A stretch of DNA of 64,000 nucleotides from Planctomycetota bacterium (GTDB lineage: Bacteria; Planctomycetota; UBA1135; UBA2386), in the NCBI GenBank assembly GCA_020638735.1, contig JACKHZ010000010.1, forward strand, positions 62,001 to 126,000, in the 5' to 3' direction. Under the pieces are notes generated by a model that saw only the letters and a list, made by a program, of their open reading frames with translations, ran no database searches and had not been told where the DNA came from. A program made the position numbers and the translations under genes. This document shows positions 7,680 through 17,701 of the stretch, one piece after another. Every line of letters begins with the position of its first letter. Within the stretch, counting starts at the first letter, position 1.

Positions 7680-8507
7680 TCACGACAGCAGGCGCAAGGC
7701 GGCCTGCGGCAGCGCGTTGGACTGGGCCAGCACGCTGATCGCGCCCTGCTGCAGGATCTGCAGCCGGGTCAGGTTGGCGGTCTCGTAGGCGACGTCGACG
7801 TCGCGGATGCGGGATTCCGCGGCGGTCAGGTTCTCGGTCTGCACGCCGAGGTTGCTGATCGTCGACTGCAGGCGGTTCTGGGTCGCGCCGAGGCGGCCGC
7901 GCAGCCCGGAGACGCCGTCGATCGCGGTGTCGAGCGCGTCGATGGCCGCCGACGGGTCGCCGCTGCTGCCGACGTCGAGCGCGTCCACGCCGAGGTCGGC
8001 CGATCGCGCCGAGTCGAGCGTCACCGACAACGTGTCGACGCCGGCCGTGGTGCCGATGCCGACCTGGAAGGTGACGCTGCCCTTGGTGCCGTCGAGCAGG
8101 TGGATGTCGTTGAACTCCGTCGACTGCGCGATCCGGTCGATCTCGCTGACCAGGTCCGAGAACTCCTGCTGCAGCGTGTCGCGGTCGGCGGTCGAGACGG
8201 TGCCGTTGCTCGCTTGCACCGCCAGCTCGCGCAGGCGGACCAGCAGGTTGCCGGTCTCGTCGAGCGCGCCCTCGGCGGTCTGCACCATCGAGATGCCGTC
8301 GTTGGCGTTGCGCCGGGCCTGGTCGAGCGAGCGCACCTGGGCGCGCAGCCGCTCGGAGATCGCGAGGCCAGCGGCGTCGTCGGCGGCGCTCGAGATGCGC
8401 AGGCCGGTGCTGAGCCGGCGGAAGCTCGTGCCGAGCTGCGTGGTCAACGACGACAGGCTGCGCTGGGCCTGCATCGAGGCGAGGTTGGTGTTGATCGTGA
8501 GTGCCAT
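7680..8507 (-). CDS. fliC: Flagellin (copy 2, divergent)
   Basis: The 275-residue protein has the same length and two-domain layout as its three neighbours but differs most in sequence: it starts ALTINTNLASMQAQRSL, where the others start GLRVNTNVASINAQRNL, and ends ALPQAALRLLS. RRLSTGLRISSAADDAAG is retained, as is the C-terminal ENLTAAESRIRDVDVAYETA. The middle has DGTKGSVTFQVGIGTTAG instead of the Ser-rich DGSSSS version. It may be a minor or separately placed filament subunit, as seen in other multi-flagellin bacteria. The start is ATG 8507, with AGGGAACAGG upstream on the coding strand. Confidence 0.96.
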   Translation of the reverse strand: MALTINTNLASMQAQRSLSSLTTQLGTSFRRLSTGLRISSAADDAAGLAISERLRAQVRSLDQARRNANDGISMVQTAEGALDETGNLLVRLRELAVQASNGTVSTADRDTLQQEFSDLVSEIDRIAQSTEFNDIHLLDGTKGSVTFQVGIGTTAGVDTLSVTLDSARSADLGVDALDVGSSGDPSAAIDALDTAIDGVSGLRGRLGATQNRLQSTISNLGVQTENLTAAESRIRDVDVAYETANLTRLQILQQGAISVLAQSNALPQAALRLLS

Positions 8508-8893
8508 GTCCCTGTTCCCCTTGGTTGTCTGCGCGCGGCACCCCGCCGCGGCGATCCCGATTCACGGCAGGCGCGTCGACGACTGCAGTCCCGATGTCGG
8601 CTTTCCCGACAGTCCATGTCCGGGATCGGGACGCGGGTGTCCGAACTCACGGTGACAGCAGCGGGGCCGTGTTCTGGAGGCGGAGGCTCATCGTGCGCGA
8701 GTGCGGGGCAACCCCTCGGGGTCATCCCGATACTCGGCGCGCGTGGCGGTCGTTTGAGGTCTCGGCTCCGGAACGCCGCGCGACCGCCTGGCGCGATCAC
8801 CAGACTCCGGCGCGGTACATGCCGAACGGCGGCGCCCCGGTGCGGGGGCGTCGCCGTTCGCGTGCGTCGGCCCGATGGCCGCCGGGGCCGGGA
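8508..8893 (-). other. 386-bp spacer upstream of flagellin 2
   Basis: No gene is seen in either strand. It should hold the promoter of flagellin 2 near 8540-8620. A weak -10-like GCCGACAT (about 8595-8602 on the minus strand) has no matching -35. The far end contains the hairpin after flagellin 3 at 8823-8860. Confidence 0.5.
8823..8860 (-). terminator. Hairpin terminator after flagellin 3
   Basis: The arm CGAACGGCGGCGCCCC (8823-8838) pairs with GGGGCGTCGCCGTTCG, which ends at 8860, with one mismatch and a short loop. It is 34 bases past the flagellin 3 stop. There is no clear T-run on the minus strand. A nearly identical hairpin follows flagellin 4 (10020-10055). Confidence 0.55.
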
Positions 8894-9721
8894 TCAGCCG
8901 ATCAGCGACAGCGCCGACTGGGGCTGGGCGTTGGCCTGCGCCAACACCGAGATGCTGGCCTGCTGCAGGATGTTGTTGCGCGTCAGCTGCGCGGTCTCGT
9001 AGGCGACGTCGACGTCGCGGATCCGGGACTCGGCGGCGCTGAGGTTCTCGGTCTGGATGGCCAGGTTGTTGATCGTGCTGCCGAGGCGGTTCTGGACCGC
9101 GCCGAGCGAGCCGCGCAGCGAGCTGACCGAGTTGATGGCCGCGTCGATGTTGGTGATCGCCGTGGTGGTGGCGCCACCGGAGCCGATGTCGAGCGACTGC
9201 AGCGACAGCGACGTGCTCAGCGAGGCGCTCAGCGACACCGAGATCGTGTCGATGCCCGAGGTCGTGCCGAAGCCGACCTGGAAGGTCACCGAGCTGGACG
9301 AGCCGTCGAGCAGCTTGATGCCGTTGAACTCGGTCGAGCTGCCGATGCGGTTGACCTCGCTGACCAGGCTCTGGAACTCCTCGTCGAGGGTCTCCTTGTC
9401 CTGGTTGCTGACCGAGCCGTTGCTCGACTGCACCGCCAGTTCACGCAGGCGGACCAGGATCGAGCTGACCTCGTTGAGCGAGCCCTCGGCCGTCTGCACG
9501 AGGGAGATGCCGTCGTTGGCGTTGCGCTTGGCCTGCTCGAGCGAGCGGACCTGCGAGCGCAGGCGCTCCGAGATGGCGAGGCCGGCGGCGTCGTCGGCAG
9601 CGGTGGAGATGCGGAGGCCCGTCGACAGGCGACGGAAGTTGGTGCCCACCCGCTCGCTGACCTGCGAGAGGTTGCGCTGCGCGTTGATGGACGCGACGTT
9701 CGTGTTGACTCGTAGACCCAT
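8894..9721 (-). CDS. fliC: Flagellin (copy 3)
   Basis: The 275-residue flagellin has the same D0/D1-only architecture as copies 1 and 4. It begins GLRVNTNVASINAQRNLSQ and ends PQSALSLIG. Its central part carries the Ser-rich DGSSSSVTFQVGFGTT segment found in copy 1. ATG 9721 is preceded by CAGGGA on the coding strand. DNA at 8913-9166 is identical to copy 1. An upstream in-frame stretch to 10015 contains no sensible protein and overlaps the hairpin after copy 4, so it was excluded. It is followed by the hairpin at 8823-8860, suggesting it can be transcribed as a single gene. Confidence 0.97.
   Translation of the reverse strand: MGLRVNTNVASINAQRNLSQVSERVGTNFRRLSTGLRISTAADDAAGLAISERLRSQVRSLEQAKRNANDGISLVQTAEGSLNEVSSILVRLRELAVQSSNGSVSNQDKETLDEEFQSLVSEVNRIGSSTEFNGIKLLDGSSSSVTFQVGFGTTSGIDTISVSLSASLSTSLSLQSLDIGSGGATTTAITNIDAAINSVSSLRGSLGAVQNRLGSTINNLAIQTENLSAAESRIRDVDVAYETAQLTRNNILQQASISVLAQANAQPQSALSLIG
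8913..9166 (-). repeat. 254-bp exact repeat, copy B (3' part of flagellin 3)
   Basis: This is the partner of 6661-6914. Flagellin 4 is very similar over the same stretch but carries scattered substitutions (for example near 10200 and 10255), so the exact match is specific to copies 1 and 3. Confidence 0.85.
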
Positions 9722-10097
9722 GATTCCCTGTTGTGCTGGCGGATGCGCCCTGGGCGGGCGCGGGATGCAGTGGAATGCTCGGTGTCCCTGACCAACGCTT
9801 GAGCGGTCGAGGGAGGGAAAACCGGCGGATCTGTCGGCGATCGCCTCGCCTGTCGGCTCTCGCCGCAGGCTCGGCACGTTGCCATCGTCGGTTGCCGGCT
9901 CGGCCGACGTGTCGCGACGTCGTCGAACGCACTGTCGGAGCTTCGTACGGCGGGCGCCGCGGCCGATCCCGTTGCGGGGCACGAGCGGCGCGGCGTCGCC
10001 CGCGCCGGCCCGCAAACGCCGAACGGCGGCGCCCCTCGCGAGGCGTCGCCGTTCGTGCGTCAGGCCGCCGTCGCCGGCAGCCGCGATCCGCTCGGGA
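9722..10097 (-). other. 376-bp spacer upstream of flagellin 3
   Basis: No credible gene is present. The part near 9722-9860 should contain the flagellin 3 promoter, but no convincing sigma-28 or sigma-54 pattern was found. The distal part contains the hairpin after flagellin 4. Confidence 0.5.
10020..10055 (-). terminator. Hairpin terminator after flagellin 4
   Basis: CGAACGGCGGCGCC (10020-10033) pairs with GGCGTCGCCGTTCG (10042-10055), with one mismatch. It lies 42 bases past the flagellin 4 stop. The sequence of both arms is shared with the hairpin at 8823-8860, so the hairpin was duplicated together with the gene. Confidence 0.55.
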
Positions 10098-10925
10098 TCA
10101 CTGCAGCAGCTGCAGGGCCGACTGCGGCTGCGAGTTGGCCTGCGACAAGATCGAGATCGAGGCCGACTGCAGGATGTTGTTGCGGGTCAGCTGGGCGGTC
10201 TCGTAGGCGACGTCGACGTCGCGGATCCGGGACTCGGCGGCGCTGAGGTTCTCGACCTGGATGGCCAGGTTGTTGATCGTGCTGCCGAGGCGGTTCTGGA
10301 CCGCGCCGAGCGAGCCGCGCAGCGAGCTGACCGAGTTGATGGCCGCGTCGATGTTGGTGATCGCGGTCGTGGTGACGCCGCCCGAGCCGATGTCCAGCGA
10401 CTGCAGCGACAGCGACGTGCTGAGCGCGGCCGACAGGCTCACCGACAGGGTGTCGATGCCCGCGGTCGTGCCGAAGCCGACCTGGAAGCTGACCGAGCTG
10501 GACGAGCCGTCGAGCAGCTTGATGCCGTTGAACTCGGTCGAGCTGCCGATGCGGTTGACCTCGTTGACCAGGCTCTGGAACTCCTCGTCGAGGGTCTCCT
10601 TGTCCTGGTTGCTGACCGAGCCGTTGCTCGACTGCACCGCCAGCTCACGCAGGCGGACCAGGATCGAGCTGACCTCGTTGAGGGCGCCTTCGGCCGTCTG
10701 GACGAAGGAGATGCCGTCGTTGGCGTTGCGCTTGGCCTGCTCGAGCGAGCGGGTCTGCGAACGCAGGCGCTCCGAGATCGCGAGGCCGGCCGCGTCGTCC
10801 GCGGCGGTCGAGATGCGAAGGCCCGTCGAAAGGCGACGGTAGTTGTTGCCGAGCCGGTCGGTGACCGACGCGAGATTGCGTTGTGCGTTGATGGACGCGA
10901 CGTTCGTGTTGACTCGTAGACCCAT
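10098..10925 (-). CDS. fliC: Flagellin (copy 4)
   Basis: This is the first flagellin in transcription order, 275 residues with the same two-domain layout. It opens GLRVNTNVASINAQRNLAS and has RRLSTGLRISTAADDAAG and the C-terminal SASISILSQANSQPQSALQLL. It differs from copies 1 and 3 by scattered substitutions rather than by an inserted domain. ATG 10925 is preceded by GGGGAG on the coding strand. It is transcribed divergently from the sigma-54 activator gene starting at 11160, so the 234-bp spacer between them must serve both directions. Confidence 0.97.
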   Translation of the reverse strand: MGLRVNTNVASINAQRNLASVTDRLGNNYRRLSTGLRISTAADDAAGLAISERLRSQTRSLEQAKRNANDGISFVQTAEGALNEVSSILVRLRELAVQSSNGSVSNQDKETLDEEFQSLVNEVNRIGSSTEFNGIKLLDGSSSSVSFQVGFGTTAGIDTLSVSLSAALSTSLSLQSLDIGSGGVTTTAITNIDAAINSVSSLRGSLGAVQNRLGSTINNLAIQVENLSAAESRIRDVDVAYETAQLTRNNILQSASISILSQANSQPQSALQLLQ

Positions 10926-11159
10926 GACTCCCCGGTGCTCCTGTTGCCCGCTTTTGGGACGTTGACTTCGGGGTCATGATCCGGACGACCTGTCGGATCC
11001 TTGAGGAGGGGGCATTCGAACAGCAGGGATTTGCCACGAATTCTGCGAACTGACCAAAAGGTCGACGCCCGGATGTGCCGAAAAGCCCCATGGCAAGGAC
11101 ATCCGCTGTTGCTCGTGGCCCGCCCCCCGGGCTGCTCGAAAACAGGACAAGGTCGGCAA

Positions 11160-12574
<1,415 letters not shown>

Positions 12575-12578
<4 letters not shown>

Positions 12579-13204
12579 ACGTCGCTGCCGAGCGTCTCCC
12601 GGGCCTCCTGGCCCACGAGCTGCGCAACCCGCTCGCTTCGGCGATGACCGGGGCGATGCTGGTGCGGGACATGGTCGACGAGGGCGACCCGCGCGCCGAC
12701 GTGCTCGACGGCGTGCTGCGCGACCTCGACCGCCTGACCGGCCTGCTGGACGGTTGGCTGCGGATCGCCGCCGACCAGCAGGCGACCCAGCTCCCGCTCG
12801 ACCTCGAGGCGCTGCTGCAGCGCACCGCCCGTCGGCACCGCGCCGAGCTGGTCAGCTGCCCGCCGGGCTTGACCGTGCGCGGCAACGAGGCGCTGCTGGC
12901 CCGCGCCTTCGACAACCTCTGCGACAACGCCCGCAACGCCGGCGCCAGCAACCTGCGTCTCGCGGCGCAGCGGTTCGGCGACGAGGTGCAGGTGCACGTC
13001 GAGGACGACGGCAAGGGCGTGCGGCCCGAGCACGTCGAACACATCTTCGAGCCGGGCTGGTCGCGCGGCGGCAGCACCGGCCTCGGTCTGTTCGCAGTGG
13101 CGGCCTCGCTGGCAGCCAGCGACGGCCGGGTCTGCTGCGTGCCGCTGACCCGCGGCACGCGCTTCACCGTGACCCTGCCGCGCCCGGAGTGCGTCGGCGC
13201 ATGA
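12575..13204 (+). CDS. Short soluble histidine kinase
   Basis: The 209-residue protein consists only of kinase core. The H-box LLAHELRNPLAS places the phospho-His at residue 14, followed by a dimerisation helix, an N-box (DNLCDNARNAGA), G1 (EDDGKGV) and G2 (GGSTGLGLFAV). There is no sensor domain, PAS domain or membrane helix. GTG 12575 overlaps the stop of the sigma-54 activator (GTGA) and its own stop overlaps the next start (ATGA), so it is coupled to both regulators. It is the natural partner for one or both. The missing input domain implies that the signal comes from a partner protein. Confidence 0.85.
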
Positions 13205-14070
13205 AGTGCCTGCTCGTCGACGACGAGCCCGGGATCCGCGAGGGCATGGCGATGCTGCTGCGGCGCCGCGGTCACGAGGTCGTGACCGCCGCGGACTGCG
13301 CCGCCGCCGCCGAAGCGCTCGCCGCCGGTGAGTTCGACGTCGTCGTGACCGACTGGCGGCTGCCCGACGGGGTGGCCGCGGCGTTCCTCGACCGCTGCCC
13401 GTGCCCCGCGGTGGCGGTGAGCGGGCACCCCGAGGAGGTCACCAGGGTCGGCGCGGTGCGCGAGGTGCTCGGCAAGCCGGTCACCCCGACGCGCCTGATC
13501 GAGTGCCTGCAGCAGCTCGCCGCTGCGGCTCATCCGGTGGCGCCGGAGGAGTCGTCGGCCGCCGACGGTCCGCGTCTGGTGCCGGACGTCGCCGCGATCG
13601 TGCACGACGTGCTCGCGCAGCTGCCGAGCTCGAGCGACGTCGAGTGCGTCGACGACGGCACGTTCGTCGTGCTGCGCGCGGCGCTGCGCCCCGGTCAGCT
13701 GCCGGGCGTGCGCAACCTGGGGGGCGACCTGCGCATCGTCACCGACGACGAACGGCGCTGGCTCGAGCTGCGGCTGTGCCGCGACGGCAGCCCCGAGGCC
13801 GGCCTGCCGGTGTCGCGCATCGACGGCGACTGGCCGCAGGGCGACCGCATCTGCCTCGACTGCGATGGCCTCGAGGTCGGCGCCGAGCGCTTCGTCGCCT
13901 GGCTCGACCGGGCCGGCCGCGAGCGCCGCGCCGGCCGGCGCGTGTGCCTGTTGAACGTGCCGCCGGCGTTGCTCGATGCCACAGAGGGTTGGGAAACCAC
14001 CCATGACATGCCGATGAGGGAACCGGTCGGCCCCTGCCTCCCGGCAGAAATGGCCGAACTCTGGAGCTGA
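13201..14070 (+). CDS. Response regulator with an uncharacterised C-terminal domain
   Basis: Residues 1-115 form a receiver domain: LLVDDEPG, phospho-acceptor Asp51 in VVTDWRLPDG, and a conserved Lys in LGKPVTP. The remaining ~170 residues carry no helix-turn-helix, AAA+ or GGDEF motif. They contain strand-rich segments (FVVLRAALRPGQLPGV, RICLDCDGLEVGAERF) and a single late Cys (VCLLNVP), and look like an alpha/beta output domain that I cannot name; the arrangement LDCDGLEV...FVAWLDRA faintly recalls anti-sigma antagonist or STAS-like folds. ATG 13201 overlaps the upstream kinase stop, and a GTG start follows three bases after its own stop. Confidence 0.7.
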   Translation: MKCLLVDDEPGIREGMAMLLRRRGHEVVTAADCAAAAEALAAGEFDVVVTDWRLPDGVAAAFLDRCPCPAVAVSGHPEEVTRVGAVREVLGKPVTPTRLIECLQQLAAAAHPVAPEESSAADGPRLVPDVAAIVHDVLAQLPSSSDVECVDDGTFVVLRAALRPGQLPGVRNLGGDLRIVTDDERRWLELRLCRDGSPEAGLPVSRIDGDWPQGDRICLDCDGLEVGAERFVAWLDRAGRERRAGRRVCLLNVPPALLDATEGWETTHDMPMREPVGPCLPAEMAELWS

Positions 14071-14073
14071 ACC

Positions 14074-15003
14074 GTGAGCGAACACGACGCCGACAAGAAT
14101 CCCGAGCCGGAACACGAGACCGCCGTCAAGGTGGAGCAGCCGAAGGCGCCAGCAGGCGGCGACGGCAAGCTGGCCGGGCTGATGGCGGAGGGCGACACCA
14201 GCGCCAACGCGGCCAAGGCGGGCAAGGCGCCGGCGCGCGACCTCGAGGCCGAGGCGCTGCGCGCGGCAGAGGACGCGATCGCCGAGGGCGAGCGCGCGCT
14301 CGCGACGGCCCGAGCCCAGCTCGAGACGCGCGCGCCCGCGGCGCCGACGAAGCACAAGCGCGGCGGCGGGCGCGAGCTCGCGCTGCGGCTGATGCTGGCG
14401 GTCAACGTCGTGGCGATGGTCGTGGTCGCGTCGCTGCCGTCGCCGTCGGGTGGGCAGCAGACGCCGCCGCCCGCGGTCGAGCACCAGCCCGCGCCGCAGC
14501 TGACGGCGCGCGAGTACAACGAGCCGTTCAACCGCGCGCTCGCCGCCGCCGATCGGCGCGACTTCGGCAGCGCGGTGGCGACCCTCGAGCAGTATCTGCA
14601 GGACAACCCGCGCATGGCGCCGAGCCGCCGCCTGACGGTGCTGACGGCTCTCTCGGAGTACACGGCGCGGCTCGGCAACTTCGCGAGGTCGCAGGACTAC
14701 GTGCGCCAGGCCAACGCCATCGAGCAGAGCCACAAGACGCCCGAGGATCTCGTCGCCGACGCCAAGGCGGCGATCGAGAACGGCGACCAGGAAGGCCTGC
14801 GCAGCATCTGGGCGCGCTTCCTCCTGCAGCAGCGGCAGGTGCCGAGCTGGCTCTACAAGCACGTCGCCCAGGCCTACCTGGAGCTCGGCGACAGCTACCG
14901 TCGCGACGCCGACGCCGCCGCCGAGATCGCGCGGCGCAAGGAGCTCGAGGAGGCCGCGACGCGGCTGCGCAACGAGACCATCGAGCAGCAGGAGCACCGA
15001 TGA
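14074..15003 (+). CDS. Membrane-anchored TPR protein
   Basis: The 309-residue protein has a charged, Ala-rich cytoplasmic N-terminus (residues 1-105), one transmembrane helix (about 108-127, LRLMLAVNVVAMVVVASLP) and an external part. The latter starts with a Pro-rich linker and continues as TPR-like helices (about 145-290). It ends in a highly charged helix (EIARRKELEEAATRLRNETI). GTG 14074 follows the previous stop by three bases; the stop overlaps the next ATG at 15000. It is the first of three envelope proteins between two regulatory modules. Function unknown; a scaffold role for a cell-envelope complex is an inference. Confidence 0.75.
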   Translation: MSEHDADKNPEPEHETAVKVEQPKAPAGGDGKLAGLMAEGDTSANAAKAGKAPARDLEAEALRAAEDAIAEGERALATARAQLETRAPAAPTKHKRGGGRELALRLMLAVNVVAMVVVASLPSPSGGQQTPPPAVEHQPAPQLTAREYNEPFNRALAAADRRDFGSAVATLEQYLQDNPRMAPSRRLTVLTALSEYTARLGNFARSQDYVRQANAIEQSHKTPEDLVADAKAAIENGDQEGLRSIWARFLLQQRQVPSWLYKHVAQAYLELGDSYRRDADAAAEIARRKELEEAATRLRNETIEQQEHR

Positions 15004-16646
15004 TCGCCGCGTTCGCGTTGTCGTTGTGCTGCGCGCTGGCGCCGCAGGACGGAGACCTCTACCGCGTCACCAGCACGCCGGCGGCCGACGGCACGCCGGC
15101 CAGCGTCGCGGTCGAAGCCGATCGTCGTCGCGTCGACTGCCTGACCGCGCTGCGCGAACTGAGCACGGTGATGAACTGGGTGCTGGCGATCGAGAGCAAG
15201 CAGCTCGAGAGCGACCTGCGCTTCAACGCCGTCGACTTGAACTTCGCCGACCAGGACCCGCGCATGGTCGCGCAGCTGGTGGCGGTCGCCGCCGGCGCCG
15301 ACACGATCTTCGACGAGCCCGGCGACTTCGAGGGTGCGCGCGTCACGCTGCACGTCGTGCGCGTACCGTCGCCCGACACCGAGTCCGGCCGCCAGCGCCT
15401 GCGGGCGATCGCCGGGCAGTGGTACCGGTCGTTCCTGCGCGACGAGCTGAAGTACGAGCCGGTCGTGCAACAGGAGGGGCTGCAGGTCCGTCTGCACCTC
15501 GGTCAGCTGCTGATCGAGAACGGCGACCTCGAGAGCGCGATCGCGTTCTACTCCGACGTCTACGACCAGGGGCCGCACGAGCACATCGCCGAGGCGATCC
15601 TGAAGATCGCCGCCTGTCACCTCGATCTCGCCGGTGGCGCGACCGATCGCGCCGGCGAACGCGCCCAGTACGCCGAGGCCGAGCGCTGGCTCCGCAAGCT
15701 GCTCGAGCGCATGCCCAGCGCGCCGGAGATCCCCAAGGCGACCGTCCTGCTCGGCCGGGCGTTGCTCGGCGAAGCGCGCTGCGAAGAGAGCGCCGAGGTG
15801 ATGCGGCAGAAGGCGCAGGCCTGCCAGGAGGAGCTGCGGGCGCGCATCATCCGCCTGATCGACTCCGTCGAGCTGCTCGAGGTCTGGCTGCTCGCCGGAC
15901 AGGCGCAGCTGATGATGGAGCGGCCGGACCGCGTCTACGAGACGATGCTGACGCTGCGCGAGTCGACGCGGTTCGACGACCTCGGCCCCGCGCAGTTCCG
16001 CGACTACCACTTCCTGCTCGGCTACGGCGCGCTCGGCACGAACAAGCCGGAGCTGGCGATGCGTTCGCTGGAGTGGTTCCTGATCAACGCCGAGGACGAC
16101 GCCCGTCGCGGCGAGGCCTACGTGCTGCTCGCCGAGTCCTACATGCAGCAGCGCCGGTTCGTCGAGGGCCGCGCCGCCGCCGTCGAGGCGCGCAGCCGCT
16201 ACCTGTCGCGCATGACGCCGACCTGGCGTCAACGCACGCTGAAGATCTGGGCCCGTTCGGCGCTGGCGCTGGGCGAGAAGGAGAGCGCCTACCTCGAACT
16301 CGAACAGATGGTGCTGCGCGGCGAGGAGCCGGAGCTGACGCTGTTCCTGGTCGACGAGCTGCTCGCCGACCGCCAGTGGCAGCGCGCCATCGCGGTCGCG
16401 CGGCCGCTGACCGAGCTGGAATCGGCGATCGGCGATCGCGCGCGGTTCAAGGTCGTCAACGCGCTCTACGAGCAGGCGCTCGCCAGCAACTACCTCGAGG
16501 ACTTCCCGGCCCAGGCGATCCCGCTGGCGCCCGGCATCCGCGACCCGGAGCTGCGGGCGAAGGTCGCGACCATGATCGGTGAGGCCTACACGCGGCTCAA
16601 CAAGCCCGAGCACGCCGCCGACGCGTTCCGGGGGATCCTGCGGTGA
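15000..16646 (+). CDS. Secreted TPR protein with an N-terminal STN-like domain
   Basis: The 548-residue protein has a short signal peptide (IAAFALSLCCALAPQ), so it should be periplasmic. Residues about 33-110 have a pattern like the STN/secretin N0-type fold: DCLTALRELSTVMNWVLAIE, then LRFNAVDLNFADQDPRMV and AGADTIFDE. The rest (about 130-548) is a long array of helical TPR-like pairs (LGQLLIENGDLESAIAFY, LLAESYMQQRRFVEGRAAA, IGEAYTRLNKPEHAADAF). Start ATG 15000 overlaps the previous stop (ATGA). The combination of an N0-like module with TPR repeats suits a piloting or assembly factor at the outer membrane, but that role is inferred. Confidence 0.75.
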   Translation: MIAAFALSLCCALAPQDGDLYRVTSTPAADGTPASVAVEADRRRVDCLTALRELSTVMNWVLAIESKQLESDLRFNAVDLNFADQDPRMVAQLVAVAAGADTIFDEPGDFEGARVTLHVVRVPSPDTESGRQRLRAIAGQWYRSFLRDELKYEPVVQQEGLQVRLHLGQLLIENGDLESAIAFYSDVYDQGPHEHIAEAILKIAACHLDLAGGATDRAGERAQYAEAERWLRKLLERMPSAPEIPKATVLLGRALLGEARCEESAEVMRQKAQACQEELRARIIRLIDSVELLEVWLLAGQAQLMMERPDRVYETMLTLRESTRFDDLGPAQFRDYHFLLGYGALGTNKPELAMRSLEWFLINAEDDARRGEAYVLLAESYMQQRRFVEGRAAAVEARSRYLSRMTPTWRQRTLKIWARSALALGEKESAYLELEQMVLRGEEPELTLFLVDELLADRQWQRAIAVARPLTELESAIGDRARFKVVNALYEQALASNYLEDFPAQAIPLAPGIRDPELRAKVATMIGEAYTRLNKPEHAADAFRGILR

Positions 16647-17701
16647 GGCTCGTCAGGCTGTCGTCGATGATCCTGGCCGGCGCCACGGCGCTGCTCGCGC
16701 AGCAGCAGGGAGGCGGCGACCAGGAGGCCATGCTGCGGCAGCAGCGGGCGCTGCAGTCCAATCGCGCCGAGATCGAGCGCCTGATCGACCTGCGCATGCG
16801 CCACGACCTCGGTCTGCCCAAGGACCAGAACGACGACGTCTTCACGCGCCGCGTCGAGTCCTCGTCGCAGGCGATCGACGAGATGGATCGCCGCCTGCGC
16901 GAGGAGACCGCCGTCACCGACCAGACCAGGCGTCGCTTCGACGAGCTGCGCAAGGAGGTCGACCAGCTGCGCAACGCGGCGGCCTCCCGGCTGCAGGAAG
17001 AAGAGCGCGAACGCTCGTTCATCACCGTGCCGACCAGCGGCTCGCGCATCTCCTACGGCGAACAAGAACCCGGCATCCCGATGCCGACGCAGCCGAGCGC
17101 TGTCTCGGCGCCGGCGCCATCGGGCGAGAGCAAGCCCGCGCCGCGCATCAGCGACGCAGACCTGCTCGGCCTCGACCCGGTGCAGGCGCAGATCCACGGC
17201 TCGGAGGACCACATGCGCGTCGCGCAGGCCCTGTTCAAGGCCGGCCAGGTGCTGCTGGACCGCGGCGAGTCGGCCCGCAACCGCGGCTCGGCGGAGCTCG
17301 GCAGGGAGCTCGACGACCGCGCCCGCGAGCGGCTGCAGCGCGCGGTGGACGAACTGCAGCCGCTGCTCGAGCAGAAGGCCCCGCCGTTCGTCGCGCTGTT
17401 CTACCTCGGGCGTTGCCGCGAGCTGCTGTTCCGCTACGGCGAGCGGCACGAGGGCCTGTCGCTCGGCAAGAACCCGGCGGAGTACCAGCAGCGCGAGCAG
17501 CAGGTGCGCGAGCCGTTCCTGCAGATCACCGCGCGCGACGTGAGCAAGGCCGGTGAACGCGGCCAGGCGCAGGTGCTCGGCAGCTGGGGCGAGGCCGCGC
17601 AGGCGGCGGTGGAGCACTTCCGTTGGATGAACCTGCGCGGCGGCTACGACGTGCGCGCCAAGATCGAATCGTTGACCTGGCCGGGCGAAGGCGAGCGGTG
17701 A
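16643..17701 (+). CDS. Secreted coiled-coil/TPR protein
   Basis: The 352-residue protein begins with a signal peptide (RLVRLSSMILAGATALLAQ) and continues with a long coiled coil (about residues 30-125, rich in Glu/Gln/Arg heptads). A Pro/Ser linker with EPGIPMPTQPS follows, then a helical C-terminal domain with TPR-like pairs (about 190-345). GTG 16643 overlaps the upstream stop (GTGA). The signal sequence and coiled coil indicate a periplasmic structural partner for the two preceding TPR proteins. No family recognised. Its stop overlaps the following kinase gene, so structural and regulatory genes are translated from one message. Confidence 0.75.
   Translation: MRLVRLSSMILAGATALLAQQQGGGDQEAMLRQQRALQSNRAEIERLIDLRMRHDLGLPKDQNDDVFTRRVESSSQAIDEMDRRLREETAVTDQTRRRFDELRKEVDQLRNAAASRLQEEERERSFITVPTSGSRISYGEQEPGIPMPTQPSAVSAPAPSGESKPAPRISDADLLGLDPVQAQIHGSEDHMRVAQALFKAGQVLLDRGESARNRGSAELGRELDDRARERLQRAVDELQPLLEQKAPPFVALFYLGRCRELLFRYGERHEGLSLGKNPAEYQQREQQVREPFLQITARDVSKAGERGQAQVLGSWGEAAQAAVEHFRWMNLRGGYDVRAKIESLTWPGEGER

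Noticed and set aside
11018..11034. Near sigma-54 promoter (TGGCAAA...TGC) upstream of flagellin 4 on the minus strand
   Set aside because: The GG and GC dinucleotides are nine, not ten, bases apart, and sigma-54 promoters tolerate little change in this spacing.
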